The notes under the pieces: model-generated
Databases searched by the model: none
What the model was told of the DNA's origin: nothing
What the model saw: the letters and a program-made list of their open reading frames with translations, nothing else
NCBI GenBank assembly: GCA_025356475.1
Contig: JANXSX010000150.1
Coordinates: 1-64,000, forward strand
Direction: 5' to 3'
DNA length: 64,000 bases
Origin: Isosphaeraceae bacterium
Lineage (GTDB): Bacteria; Planctomycetota; Planctomycetia; Isosphaerales; Isosphaeraceae
Translations under genes and position numbers: made by a program
Shown here: positions 17,560 through 26,574 of the stretch, one piece after another
How the letters are laid out: every line of letters begins with the position of its first letter
Position numbering within the stretch: the stretch's first letter is position 1

Positions 17560-19692
17560 TCAGGGCTCGATCCAGACGGGCTGGGAGAACGCCCCATTCC
17601 CCGCGATATCCCAGGCCTCGACCCTGACCCAAGTTCGACCCGCGAGATTGAGAGAAATTGTCTTCGATTCTTGAACAAAGGCCCCTGTCTTCAACAGCTT
17701 AATCCGGTCGCGATAGACCGCTTGGCCGTCCCCGGAGATCACTTCGACATAGTTCATCGGGAACGTCCAGTCGAGACTAATGTGGATCTGGTTCTCCGGT
17801 CGTTTACCTCGCTTAATCGTCGCGCCACTCTGGTTTCCATCGACTGTAAAATCTCTAATCAAGACTTCACCTGTCGTGACGAAGAACTCTCCTCCTCGGA
17901 GTGCGTCGAGGATCGGTTTCCAGCCATCTTCAAACTTGGGCACCGACGAAAGTCGCAGATAATTCACATTCATGTGGCCGTAAAGCTCATGAGTGTGGTC
18001 GAGCTTGAACACGTCAACTTCCCCTAGAACTTGTTTATGAGCACCCCAGTTGTTCATGTCATCAAACAATCCAAGTACCCGGTCGCCCAGTTTGTCGTAC
18101 CCAGGATCCGCCGGCATCGCCTTCCACGCAGCACCTAGCCAGAAGCTCGCTTTGAAAAAGTCTTCCGACTTATAGGCGTCAGGCGTCCAGTTCGACGACT
18201 TGATCCGGGCGTGGGCTGTCCAGGCGAGCCCCCCCTCGGCGATCAGTAGATTGATCATGTCTGCTTTTGAGCCAACTCGGTACACTTTGCCATACTTGGG
18301 ATGAGCTTCAACGAAGGGCTCATCAGAGGTGCGTTTCATGATCCAGTAGACAGGTTTTGGGAAAAAATAGAGCCAATGACCGGCAGGTTCGTTCTTTTGT
18401 CGGTGGTCATTTTGCAGGTAGACATTGGCCTCTTCGCCGGGCATAAATAAAAGATTGTTATCGGAAAGACGCTTGCACTCGTCGTGCATCGCCTCAAGTT
18501 CCGGGAGGCGGAGCGGGCCCGGATCCTGCGGGTGACCATCACCATGGAACTCCGCGAGGTGGACTGACTGTGCGTTCATATCCTTGAACATTTTCACAAA
18601 GTCAGGCGTTGATCTAGGACCACCCTTGGCAAGCTCTTTCATGGCTGCGTCCGCGATCGCCATGTGCCAGTGACTGGTGAACGTGATGTGGCCGGGAAGA
18701 TTTGGAAACCGGTCCCCGTGCGTGTAACGCTGAGACTCGGCTACGGCCTGCGCAGCATTCTGAGTTGTGAGGAGTAAAAATAAGGTCATGGGCTGGCGAA
18801 GGCCGTTTCGCGCGTTGTACCAAGGAGAGAATCGGCCACCACCGGTCTTTGCTTGGCGGATCCCGAGACCCACAAAGCCTTTCAAAAGGTCGTAATCACG
18901 TCCATGCCAAGTGGTCTTGAGGTTGTCGGTAGAGTCGCGTGGGGAGAAGAAACGGTGAGGTGGGGGGAAGAGGGCCACCGAACCCGAGTTGGATTCGGCC
19001 ACGATCGTGCGATAACGGACCGCCTCGGGTTCGGCGGGTGCGTCGATGGCCGCACTTCTTTGGAGTTGCCCCTCGGTGTCGTACCAGGCGACCTTGGTCC
19101 ACGTTGGTTTTTCACTGATCAGCCCCGCATCATAGAAGTATGCAACGTTATCTACATTCGTTGCCATCTGGGCTTCGACCTGGACAAGCCGCGACCCCGA
19201 ATAGACACTTAGGACGAGATCGCCACTGAACGAGCCTGCCGAAATCGTCGAGAGCTTGATCGACGCACGCCCCCCCTTGCCTGTCACTCGGACTTTTTTG
19301 AGGTCCAGCTTCGCTCGATCCGTTTTATGTGGGCGGTCGGCGGGTGAGTCGAAAAAGACGTTAAATACACTCATCGACTCAGGGCGATCGGGGGGTGATT
19401 GACGGATGCCAGTCGTCACGAGAAATGCGGGATCGACCTCCTTCAACAGAACCTTCGTTGTTCCTTCCTCAACGACGGCAAGCCTCTGTATCAAAGGTTG
19501 CCCAGGTTTGAGATTCAAGAGCATCTGCCCGAGATTTCCGTCGCCCATGGGCCAGCTTAGGGTCAGGCTCTCCCCTTCGACCTCAACTCCGACCTGCAAG
19601 TCGGGGGTGAAGTCGAGGCGATCGACGGGCACTTGGGCAAGTGCCGGAATTGGGAGTAATACACCAAGGAAAATCGATCGCCAGATGTTCAT
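17560..19692 (-). CDS. Secreted CehA/McbA-like (PHP-related) metallohydrolase-type protein
   Basis: The 710-residue protein has a signal peptide (MNIWRSIFLGVLLPIPALAQ), a beta-rich N-terminal half, and a C-terminal region resembling the CehA/McbA branch of the PHP superfamily. Histidines are spread in the PHP manner: FTSHWHM, LAEFHGDGHPQDPG, WTAHARIK and LDHTHELYGHMN, with MPGEEANVYL between. A last beta domain (EVLIRDFTVDGN and ISLDWTFPMNYVEVISG) resembles the C-terminal part of CehA-like proteins. The chosen ATG is at the signal peptide; in-frame codons further upstream would overlap the DUF885 gene. It is co-linear with the NtrC-type gene (3-nt gap). Substrate unknown. Confidence 0.7.
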   Translation of the reverse strand: MNIWRSIFLGVLLPIPALAQVPVDRLDFTPDLQVGVEVEGESLTLSWPMGDGNLGQMLLNLKPGQPLIQRLAVVEEGTTKVLLKEVDPAFLVTTGIRQSPPDRPESMSVFNVFFDSPADRPHKTDRAKLDLKKVRVTGKGGRASIKLSTISAGSFSGDLVLSVYSGSRLVQVEAQMATNVDNVAYFYDAGLISEKPTWTKVAWYDTEGQLQRSAAIDAPAEPEAVRYRTIVAESNSGSVALFPPPHRFFSPRDSTDNLKTTWHGRDYDLLKGFVGLGIRQAKTGGGRFSPWYNARNGLRQPMTLFLLLTTQNAAQAVAESQRYTHGDRFPNLPGHITFTSHWHMAIADAAMKELAKGGPRSTPDFVKMFKDMNAQSVHLAEFHGDGHPQDPGPLRLPELEAMHDECKRLSDNNLLFMPGEEANVYLQNDHRQKNEPAGHWLYFFPKPVYWIMKRTSDEPFVEAHPKYGKVYRVGSKADMINLLIAEGGLAWTAHARIKSSNWTPDAYKSEDFFKASFWLGAAWKAMPADPGYDKLGDRVLGLFDDMNNWGAHKQVLGEVDVFKLDHTHELYGHMNVNYLRLSSVPKFEDGWKPILDALRGGEFFVTTGEVLIRDFTVDGNQSGATIKRGKRPENQIHISLDWTFPMNYVEVISGDGQAVYRDRIKLLKTGAFVQESKTISLNLAGRTWVRVEAWDIAGNGAFSQPVWIEP

Positions 19693-19729
19693 GGGGGAGA
19701 GCCTTTGGCCGTTATTGCTGAGCCCGTGA

Positions 19730-21487
19730 CTATCGCGGTTGTTCGAGACGAGCCCGCACAAGTTCGGGCAAGAATTTCACCGGGAGCGTGCCGTGGTCGA
19801 GAACTGCCTCATGAAATCGACCGATCTGGAACTTCTCGCCTTGCTCTCGTTGGATCGATTGGCGAAGTCGGTAGAAGGCAGTCCGGCCTGCGAAGTACGT
19901 CGAAAGCTGACAAGAACTCTGTTTGGAACGAATAATCTTGCCGAGTGCTTCTCCCTCAGTCTGGAACGCGCGTCCAGCAAGCAGGTCAAGAGCCTCGGCA
20001 TCACTCATGTCTGAGCAGTGCATCTTATGATCAAGGATCGAGTTGCAGACCGCACGAAGGTAGAACTTTAATTGTTGCAACCTGAGTTTCAGGTCTCCAT
20101 CACCGAACCCTTGGTCGAGCATCATTCGCTCGGTATAGACCGCCCAACCTTCGGCAAAGGTGCCCGATGAGTTGACGAGCCGGATCAGTGACTTACAACG
20201 GTTCGAGTACTCAAGCTGCACGTAATGGCCGGGATAGGCCTCGTGGATGGTGAGGACCTTGAGCATCAAGGCGTTGTTTTCCTCCAGATAGCTGGCAACC
20301 CTTGAGGCGTCCCAGTCGGAAGGAGGGGGGCTGATGGCGTACTCGCTCGGCCCATCTCGGTCGAGTGGAGGAGCGGATTCGAGGTAGGCGACCGAGTTAC
20401 CACGCTTGAACTCGGGCATCTCCAGGATCTTGCAGCGGTCGGGTTCAGGGAGTCGCAGGATGTCCCGCTCGGTGATGAACTTCTTGATGGCAGCGACGGT
20501 AGACTTCGCGTCTGGAACCAAGGTCGCGGGGGTGCCGTGGTCCTTGGCAATCTCAGCAAGGACGCGGCGTGTCATCAAGCGGCGGCCTTCGACATCGTCG
20601 GGCGGGACGGCTTCTTTAGGGAAGAGGCTTGCCCACAACGCCCGAGCGATGATCGCCATCTCGATCTCGACCCGGCTGGCCTCCGACTCAGCCTCTTTCA
20701 AGAGGTCGTCGGCTGAGATCCCCGCATCGATCTCGAATTCCAGCTTCTTGGCAAACTTCTCCTTGCCGATCCGCCACCCATCATCGGTGGAGCGTGGGAT
20801 TACCCCTTTCTCGAGGAATTCGAGGTGCGACTCCAGCGCAATGATGATCGCGGCAGCCTTCTGTCCGAGTTCGCCTTCCCCTTTGGGTTGGCCAGTCAAC
20901 GCGTAGATCTCGTCCTGATAAAAGTGAATCGCACCCTTCGTCTGATTGATCGCAGTCTTCACCTTAGCTTTGGCGGGATTGCCGATCGTTTCGCGGGCAA
21001 CCTTGACGATCGATGGGATCTTACCCATCCGTCCGAGCACATTCTTAAGATTCGTGGTCTTGGATAAGGTCGACTGCGAGAGGATCAGGTAGATGCTGTC
21101 CGTGAGATAGTCACCATAAACGCGCGGATCATCGACGAACGGGTCGAAGTTTTCGGACATCCAGATGCCTCGATTGAGGGCAGTGATCCAGATGTCGTAA
21201 TCCACTTTCCCATCGCGGGAGAGTTTGGCTCGATCAATTTTCGTGGGGATCTCGGTCAGGATTTGTTTGTCGCGTGCGACGCCCGCGTTTCGGGCCGCTT
21301 TGGAGATGTCGTCGAGATCGTCATCGAACCGGCGATCACCGAGCCTGGTCGCGCTCAGGGGCTCAGCCTTGAGAACGAGATCGAGGTAGGTCTTGAAGTA
21401 CGCGGCGAGTTTCGCATCCTCAGCGTTGGGGGCATCGGCCCCACAGAGAACTCCCACAGCCAGCAATCCCACGAGTGTCAGCCTCAT
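19730..21487 (-). CDS. DUF885 family secreted zinc-peptidase-like protein
   Basis: The 585-residue DUF885 protein carries the family's HEAYPGHYVQ motif, a zinc-binding HExxH-like site, about residue 420. A short signal peptide (MRLTLVGLLAVGVLCGA) points to the cell envelope. Other family stretches are EPLSATRLGDRRFDDDLDD and GTFAEGWAVYTERMMLDQGFGD. Family members are thought to be metallopeptidases, but the natural substrate is unknown. Length is normal. It is the first gene of a minus-strand run, 37 nt before the CehA-like gene. Confidence 0.88.
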   Translation of the reverse strand: MRLTLVGLLAVGVLCGADAPNAEDAKLAAYFKTYLDLVLKAEPLSATRLGDRRFDDDLDDISKAARNAGVARDKQILTEIPTKIDRAKLSRDGKVDYDIWITALNRGIWMSENFDPFVDDPRVYGDYLTDSIYLILSQSTLSKTTNLKNVLGRMGKIPSIVKVARETIGNPAKAKVKTAINQTKGAIHFYQDEIYALTGQPKGEGELGQKAAAIIIALESHLEFLEKGVIPRSTDDGWRIGKEKFAKKLEFEIDAGISADDLLKEAESEASRVEIEMAIIARALWASLFPKEAVPPDDVEGRRLMTRRVLAEIAKDHGTPATLVPDAKSTVAAIKKFITERDILRLPEPDRCKILEMPEFKRGNSVAYLESAPPLDRDGPSEYAISPPPSDWDASRVASYLEENNALMLKVLTIHEAYPGHYVQLEYSNRCKSLIRLVNSSGTFAEGWAVYTERMMLDQGFGDGDLKLRLQQLKFYLRAVCNSILDHKMHCSDMSDAEALDLLAGRAFQTEGEALGKIIRSKQSSCQLSTYFAGRTAFYRLRQSIQREQGEKFQIGRFHEAVLDHGTLPVKFLPELVRARLEQPR

Positions 21488-21618
21488 CGATCGTAGTCCT
21501 TCTGGGTCGCAAGAGTCGTGACCTTGAAGTCCCTATGCTACAAGTGGACCGACCGTTCGCCCAGGGGGCGGTGTCGGCCAAGTCAACCTCTAGCGATCCG
21601 ATGGGGAACCTCGCACCT

Positions 21619-22299
21619 TTACCGGAGGTAGTCCGCTTCCATGTGGTAGAGGATCGTGCCGACCGCTCCGCCCGACGTCTCTGGCTTGACTCGGAAGACC
21701 CCTGCAACCTTGCGGAGCTTGGTGTCGTAATCGAGCGTCAGGGGCTCCTTGAGCGTGACTTCGATCATGTCGTTGAGCTTTGGTTGGCCTCCAAAACAGC
21801 AATCGCCATTGTCGCGACACAAGACAAATTTCTTGATCCCGTAGTTCTCTTTTCCGGGATAGACATAGCCTCGGATGAAGACTTTCTTACCGTCGAGGTC
21901 CTGAGCAAACTTGGGGATTTGCTGTCCCGGCTCGTTAGACTGAAGGTCTTCATAGGCAACACGAATCGAACCTTCGGGGGCCTCGTTGGCGAGGATGTAT
22001 GCGCGGAGGGATTCTCCACCGACAAGTGATCCGATACTCAGAACCAGTCCAAATTTGGCGAGTCGACCTCCTGACATATCGTAGTGCTTGACCGCCTGGA
22101 GGCCTCGGATTCCTAGCAAGATCCCGGTGATCGGAAGAACCGCGAGGCTGAGTGGCCCCAGATCTTCCGCCAGGCTCATTGAAATGACCGACATGAGGCC
22201 GAAGGCCAAGCTCACCGCCGCCATCGGACTCATTGGTCGATAAGCAACCTGATCCGTCTGGAGAGCGGGGTATTCCAAGTTGTCGAGTTGGGCGCCCAT
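21619..22299 (-). CDS. DUF4190/DUF3299-like membrane protein, partner of the ABC transporter
   Basis: The 226-residue protein has an N-terminal pair of hydrophobic segments (about 27-62 and 82-100) typical of small DUF4190-like domains. A soluble C-terminal domain follows (GKKVFIRGYVYPGKENYGIKKFVLCRDNGDCCFGGQPKLNDMI) that resembles DUF3299, an OB-like domain with paired cysteines. It lies 51 nt downstream of the ABC permease on the same strand. DUF3299-type proteins often accompany MacB/LolD-type transporters in planctomycetes and proteobacteria. Role in the complex is not known. Confidence 0.7.
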   Translation of the reverse strand: MGAQLDNLEYPALQTDQVAYRPMSPMAAVSLAFGLMSVISMSLAEDLGPLSLAVLPITGILLGIRGLQAVKHYDMSGGRLAKFGLVLSIGSLVGGESLRAYILANEAPEGSIRVAYEDLQSNEPGQQIPKFAQDLDGKKVFIRGYVYPGKENYGIKKFVLCRDNGDCCFGGQPKLNDMIEVTLKEPLTLDYDTKLRKVAGVFRVKPETSGGAVGTILYHMEADYLR

Positions 22300-22350
22300 G
22301 GGTTCCTCGGGGATCGTAGAGGGATTCTCGCGGATGATGACGATCGAAAA

Positions 22351-23673
22351 TCATGGGGAGGCAACGAGTGCGCGAGCGACATCGGTTCGGTATGCGGTAA
22401 GGGCGGGCAGGTAGCCAGCCAGAGTCGCCAAGAGGACCAGGCCCGGAATGAGTGCGAGTTCCCACGCCACGAAGGGGGCCAACCCGAGTGAAACACCCGT
22501 TCGATCGGCGATCATCGGACTCATCAACGCAATCATGCCGTGGCCGAGCAACCAGCCTGAGACTCCGCCTGCCATGGAGAGGACGATCGACTCGATCAGG
22601 ACGATGGACATCACTGTCGATCGTCTCGCGCCCAACGCCCGCATCACCGCGATTTCACGACGGCGATCGTTCATCGAGTTGTAGATGCTGACCATGATAC
22701 CGATCCCGGAAACGATCACGATCAACACCGTCAGAGCCAGCAGTAACATCTGAATGGGTTCGACAATGACGTCGAACAGACCTCGGATCTCGCGGATTGG
22801 TAAGACAGCCTGGGCGATTGGGCCTTCGTTGATCTTGTTGGGCAATAGAATTCCGGCGGCTGGGGTCGAGGTTTGGAGCAGAATTGCGGTCAGTTCGCGT
22901 TGATTCTCTGGCAACCGCTCGTGTTCATGTTCATGTTCGTGATCATCATGGTCGTGATCGTGCTTCATGCCTTCGGTTTTTGGGGCATCGTGGTGATCCT
23001 TGGCCTCCTCGACCGGCTTCGCATGGTTGGCTTGGAGGTAAAATCCTTCGATATTGACGAAGATGGCCCGGTCGTTTGGTGTCCCGCTCGGCGCGAGGAT
23101 TCCCACAACTTTGAATGGTTCGTGCTTGTGTCCTTGGCCGTCATCGCGGACCCCGTGGGTTGGGCTGAAGGTGTCGCCCACTTTGAGGCCGGTCCGATGC
23201 GCAGCCAGGGCCCCGACTACCCCCTCGAAGTCGCCATCGGGTGTGAAGTTGCGTCCACTTGCAAATTCATAGCGTCTGCCACGGGCGTACTCGGTCTCGC
23301 CCAGGAAGTCGGCCACGGTCGCAACGACCCGCTGCCCTTCATATTGGTCGCCGAGGCAATAGGGGATCGCCTTTGTGACGTAGGGCTTGTATTGACCTTC
23401 GGTGAATTCTTTCAGCAATGAGTACGGGATGTTCTCGACGGGCGTGCTGAGATGGTAGACCGTGTTAAGAACGAGCTGGAGCTTACCCCCTTTGGCTCCG
23501 ACAATAATGTCGTATCCAAGTCCAGCATTGCGTTGAAATGAATCAGCGACGACGTTATGGACAACCAACACGGCCACGACAAGCGCGACCCCCAAGGCCA
23601 TCGAAAACCCTGTCAGGGCCGAGGCCAAGGCCCGCTGTTGAATGCTCCGCCAGGCGATCGTGAATAAGTTCAT
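22351..23673 (-). CDS. MacB/FtsX-type ABC transporter permease with His-rich loop
   Basis: The 440-residue permease has TM1 (about 18-42), a large extracytoplasmic domain (45-300) and three C-terminal helices (about 306-332, 355-382, 405-430). This is the MacB/LolC/FtsX topology used for mechanotransmission or extraction of lipoproteins and other envelope substrates. Within the outer domain, residues about 225-253 form an unusual His/Asp/Glu-rich stretch (KHDHDHDDHEHEHEHE) that could bind zinc or other metals. The start overlaps the ATPase gene stop by 4 nt, so the two are translated together. Confidence 0.9.
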   Translation of the reverse strand: MNLFTIAWRSIQQRALASALTGFSMALGVALVVAVLVVHNVVADSFQRNAGLGYDIIVGAKGGKLQLVLNTVYHLSTPVENIPYSLLKEFTEGQYKPYVTKAIPYCLGDQYEGQRVVATVADFLGETEYARGRRYEFASGRNFTPDGDFEGVVGALAAHRTGLKVGDTFSPTHGVRDDGQGHKHEPFKVVGILAPSGTPNDRAIFVNIEGFYLQANHAKPVEEAKDHHDAPKTEGMKHDHDHDDHEHEHEHERLPENQRELTAILLQTSTPAAGILLPNKINEGPIAQAVLPIREIRGLFDVIVEPIQMLLLALTVLIVIVSGIGIMVSIYNSMNDRRREIAVMRALGARRSTVMSIVLIESIVLSMAGGVSGWLLGHGMIALMSPMIADRTGVSLGLAPFVAWELALIPGLVLLATLAGYLPALTAYRTDVARALVASP

Positions 23674-24344
23674 CGCGCGTTCGCCTCCTGAGTGTTGAAG
23701 TCTTCCAGATGATCAACACGGTCGAATTGGGAGGCAATCTCACTTGCATGAGTCACAAGAAGTAATGAGACACCATCCTCGCGGCAGGTCGAGCGGATCA
23801 GGTCGATGATCTGTTGTTGGTGTTTGGCATCGACGCTGGCGGTCGGCTCGTCGGCAAGGAGCAATTTGGGCCGGTTGGCTAAAGAACGGGCCACCGCGAC
23901 GCGCTGCTGCTCCCCAACCGAAAGGGTCGTCGGCTTGTGCTTGAGCCGGTGGGCGAGCCCAACTCGCTCTAACAGGTTCCTGGCGCGGGGTTCGTCCTTC
24001 TTCCCCTGCGTGAACGACATTCCGAGCATGACATTTTCGAGGGCGGTGAATCCAGGCAACAGGTTGAAGGTCTGGAACACGTAGCCAATCTTCTCGGCTC
24101 GAACCCGGTCGCGAAGCGGCTCGGGCAGTCTGGTAATATCACGTCCGTCGACAACCACCTTGCCGCTATCGGGAGTACTGATTCCCGCGATGATATGGAG
24201 AAGAGTGGTCTTACCGCTGCCACTCCGACCGACAAGTGCGACTTGTTCGCCGGGGTCGAGATGGAAGCTACGAACATCCAAGATGGGGAGACGCTCGCCT
24301 CCCGGTTCTTGGAAGGACTTCTTGAGATCCGTGATCGTCAGCAT
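23670..24344 (-). CDS. LolD/MacB-type ABC transporter ATP-binding protein
   Basis: The 224-residue ATPase powers the adjacent permease. Walker A GRSGSGKTT, signature LSVGEQQRVAVARSLA and Walker B LLLADEPT are all present, followed by the D-loop SVDAKHQQ and switch LVTHASEIA. Size and sequence fit the LolD/MacB/FtsE branch. I use the ATG giving MLTITDLKKSF, where the conserved domain begins. A TTG ten codons upstream is an alternative, and neither has a strong ribosome-binding site. Confidence 0.93.
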   Translation of the reverse strand: MLTITDLKKSFQEPGGERLPILDVRSFHLDPGEQVALVGRSGSGKTTLLHIIAGISTPDSGKVVVDGRDITRLPEPLRDRVRAEKIGYVFQTFNLLPGFTALENVMLGMSFTQGKKDEPRARNLLERVGLAHRLKHKPTTLSVGEQQRVAVARSLANRPKLLLADEPTASVDAKHQQQIIDLIRSTCREDGVSLLLVTHASEIASQFDRVDHLEDFNTQEANAR

Positions 24345-24642
24345 AGGGAATGGCGCACAACTAAGGAGCGACAAGTCGACCGGACTCGCCGAGGACCTGA
24401 CCAGATGACACAGAACAACTGCCGCGGGGTTATCACCCTGTACGAACTGAGGCGGTACCTGGTTCAGTCGTAAGGCAAGACAAGTGGCCCGCGCTCGACT
24501 GATTTGTACCCAGACAGCAAGCCCAGCACTGCCGGAACTACGGGAACGGTCAGTTTACTCGATGATCGAGGTCGGCAGATCGGTTCTCCGACGGTATTGT
24601 AGCAATGTCAGAGCTCCGACTGGATCGCTCAAGGGGATCGAC

Positions 24643-25368
24643 GTGCCGCTTTTCGCCGCCCAAACCGAATCGGGGATCGGGACCTTTCTGCTCACGGGTC
24701 TCGATCTGATCGGCCCCTACCTGTTCATGGTCGGCCTTTATCTCTACCTCATGGTTCTACTGGAACAGCTCCTGTACGTCGCGATCAACCAGTCTGAAAT
24801 GGATACCAAGGTACGTCCCTGGCCTTGGACCGGTTTGATCGTCGGTTTGGTTTTTCCTCTGATCACCCCAGGTATTCATCTTGTACCGCCGTTCAGCCTA
24901 GTTGACCGAATCTTCGGGATGGACTTACGAGGGATCTGGATTAACGGGTTGCTCGGACTGGTCACCGGGTCGGCGGTGGGACTTGGCATCGCCCAGGGCT
25001 GGGACATCGGTCTGCGAAGGGCTCTGCTCGCGAGTCTAGGGCTCGTCGGCCTGTTCTTAGGCTGGCGTGCGAGCTTCTCCGTGGGTTTGACTACGGTCGT
25101 GCTAGGTCTACTAAGTCAGATTTCCGCCACGATTGGGAGGAAATCGCTTTCCGTCTCCGCGACTTGGTCCGTGTGGTTTGCGACTGTTCTCGAGTTGATC
25201 GTCTGGCGTTCCTACCCAGAAATACGTTGGTGGCCAGGCCCCGATGCGTCGCCAGTCGTCATGATTGCAGCGTGCATCCTGATGTTCGGTGGCTCGTCTC
25301 TTATTCCGCGGGTGGGAAGACGTCGGGCTCAACCTGGTAGCCCTCCGCCAACGCGTTCGTTGAGTTAA
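24643..25368 (+). CDS. Polytopic membrane protein of unknown function
   Basis: About 241 residues with six or seven hydrophobic segments (TFLLTGLDLIGPYLFMVGLY, TGLIVGLVFPLITPG, GLLGLVTGSAVGLGIAQG and others). I do not recognise the family. The layout of short hydrophobic helices is a little like prepilin-peptidase-type proteins, but no aspartate motif supports that. The GTG start is chosen because AAGGGG lies 6 nt before it. The frame is open upstream to a GTG at 24484. The last 68 nt overlap the convergent AhpD-like gene. Confidence 0.6.
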   Translation: MPLFAAQTESGIGTFLLTGLDLIGPYLFMVGLYLYLMVLLEQLLYVAINQSEMDTKVRPWPWTGLIVGLVFPLITPGIHLVPPFSLVDRIFGMDLRGIWINGLLGLVTGSAVGLGIAQGWDIGLRRALLASLGLVGLFLGWRASFSVGLTTVVLGLLSQISATIGRKSLSVSATWSVWFATVLELIVWRSYPEIRWWPGPDASPVVMIAACILMFGGSSLIPRVGRRRAQPGSPPPTRSLS

Positions 25369-25732
25369 AGAGGGCCACGACCGCCATCACTTCGCCGAGC
25401 GCCTCAACATCGAGCCCCAGTTTACGGACCGCCGCCGTATGCGAGTTCACGCAGTAGGAACACCCGTTGGTGGCTGAAACCGCGAGCGCGATGATCTCGC
25501 GGGTGAGTGGGTCTAGCTTCGACACTCGCCCCAACGCTTCGGGATGCATCGCCGACTTGAGGCGGGCCCAAGTTGATTCCAGCAGGTCGGCGTTGGTCGC
25601 GAGCACCTTCCAGAGTCTCGGGACGAAGTCGATTCCTTTCGTCGCCTTGATGTCGGCAAAGATCGCTGCCACACGACCGGTGGCCTCAGCCTCTTCAACA
25701 GGTCGGACGGTGGCAACCGATCGCTGCGACAT
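25301..25732 (-). CDS. AhpD-like (carboxymuconolactone decarboxylase family) protein, CxxC form
   Basis: The 143-residue protein belongs to the AhpD/CMD family. It has the redox motif NGCSYCVNSH (CxxCxxxH) with a conserved Glu 12 residues before the first Cys (TREIIALAVSATNGC), the same spacing as in mycobacterial AhpD. Such proteins reduce peroxides or recycle thiol partners. AAGGAG 8 nt before the ATG fixes the start. It follows the YceI gene by 12 nt. It is the Cys counterpart of the apparent selenoprotein at 47883-48479. Confidence 0.88.
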   Translation of the reverse strand: MSQRSVATVRPVEEAEATGRVAAIFADIKATKGIDFVPRLWKVLATNADLLESTWARLKSAMHPEALGRVSKLDPLTREIIALAVSATNGCSYCVNSHTAAVRKLGLDVEALGEVMAVVALFNSTNALAEGYQVEPDVFPPAE

Positions 25733-25744
25733 CACGCAAACTCC

Positions 25745-26425
25745 TTAGCTCTTGGGCTTTGCAGCGGTGATGTCAAGTTTCAGCACAACTTCGTTGCGGA
25801 TCAGGTCGTCCGTCTTGCCCGGGTAGATGATCCCGAAATCATTGCGATTTAGGGCGAACTCGCTCTTGAGGGTCGCGCCCTCTGGAGTCACGGCGACGGT
25901 TGCCGGGAACGTGATCGACTTCTTCACGCCGTGGAGGTCCAAGTTGCCAGTGATGGTGTGGGTTGCTCCCTTATCGCCGTCGGGCTTGATCTCGGTCGTA
26001 ACGAAGGCAGCCTTGGGGAATTTCGCAACGTCGAAGAAATCCGCATTCTTGAGGTGACCGGCCAGTCCATTGTTGTCGGCCCAAAGCGAATTCATGTCGA
26101 TCTCAGCGCTGACCTTAGCGACGCTGGTCGCATCGCTGCCCAATTCGATCGTACCACTGAAGGTCTTGAACCCACCGCTGTGGCTTCCCGTCACTTTGGA
26201 TCCGATGAAGTCGACCTTGGAGCTTGTGCCGTCGAATGCCAGGCCCGACCCGGTTGCTGCGGCGGGTGTCAATGTGGCCGTTGCCGCTGAGGTCGAGGTG
26301 GGGTCGACCGAGGCTACGGCTTGAGGAGGTTGGGCGGTCACCTTCGGGACGTTGTCGGCAGGATTCTCAGCACAGCCAGCAAGCGCGGCTATGACAATCA
26401 AGGGTGCAAATCGGAGGGATCGCAT
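25745..26425 (-). CDS. YceI family lipoprotein
   Basis: The 226-residue protein has a lipoprotein signal (MRSLRFAPLIVIAALAGC, lipobox LAGC), a Thr/Ala-rich linker, then the YceI lipocalin-like beta-barrel (about 65-222). Readable family stretches are SKVDFIGSKVTGSHSGGFKTFSGTIEL, KNADFFDVAKFPKAAF and GNLDLHGVKKSITFP. YceI proteins bind polyisoprenoid-like lipids in the envelope. It is the first gene of a pair with the AhpD-like gene, a combination suggesting a redox or lipid-protection role, which is inference. Confidence 0.92.
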   Translation of the reverse strand: MRSLRFAPLIVIAALAGCAENPADNVPKVTAQPPQAVASVDPTSTSAATATLTPAAATGSGLAFDGTSSKVDFIGSKVTGSHSGGFKTFSGTIELGSDATSVAKVSAEIDMNSLWADNNGLAGHLKNADFFDVAKFPKAAFVTTEIKPDGDKGATHTITGNLDLHGVKKSITFPATVAVTPEGATLKSEFALNRNDFGIIYPGKTDDLIRNEVVLKLDITAAKPKS

Positions 26426-26574
26426 GGGGTCGGCCTTAAAGGTGAGTTCATCGGGCAGTCTGACAGATCGATTGAGCTATAACCTAACGGTTTGGGTCAG
26501 AATGAGACAACCCCACCCACCAGCGGTCTAGGCTGATGGGCGGGGTTGGCTTCGGACATGTCCGATCGGTAGGC

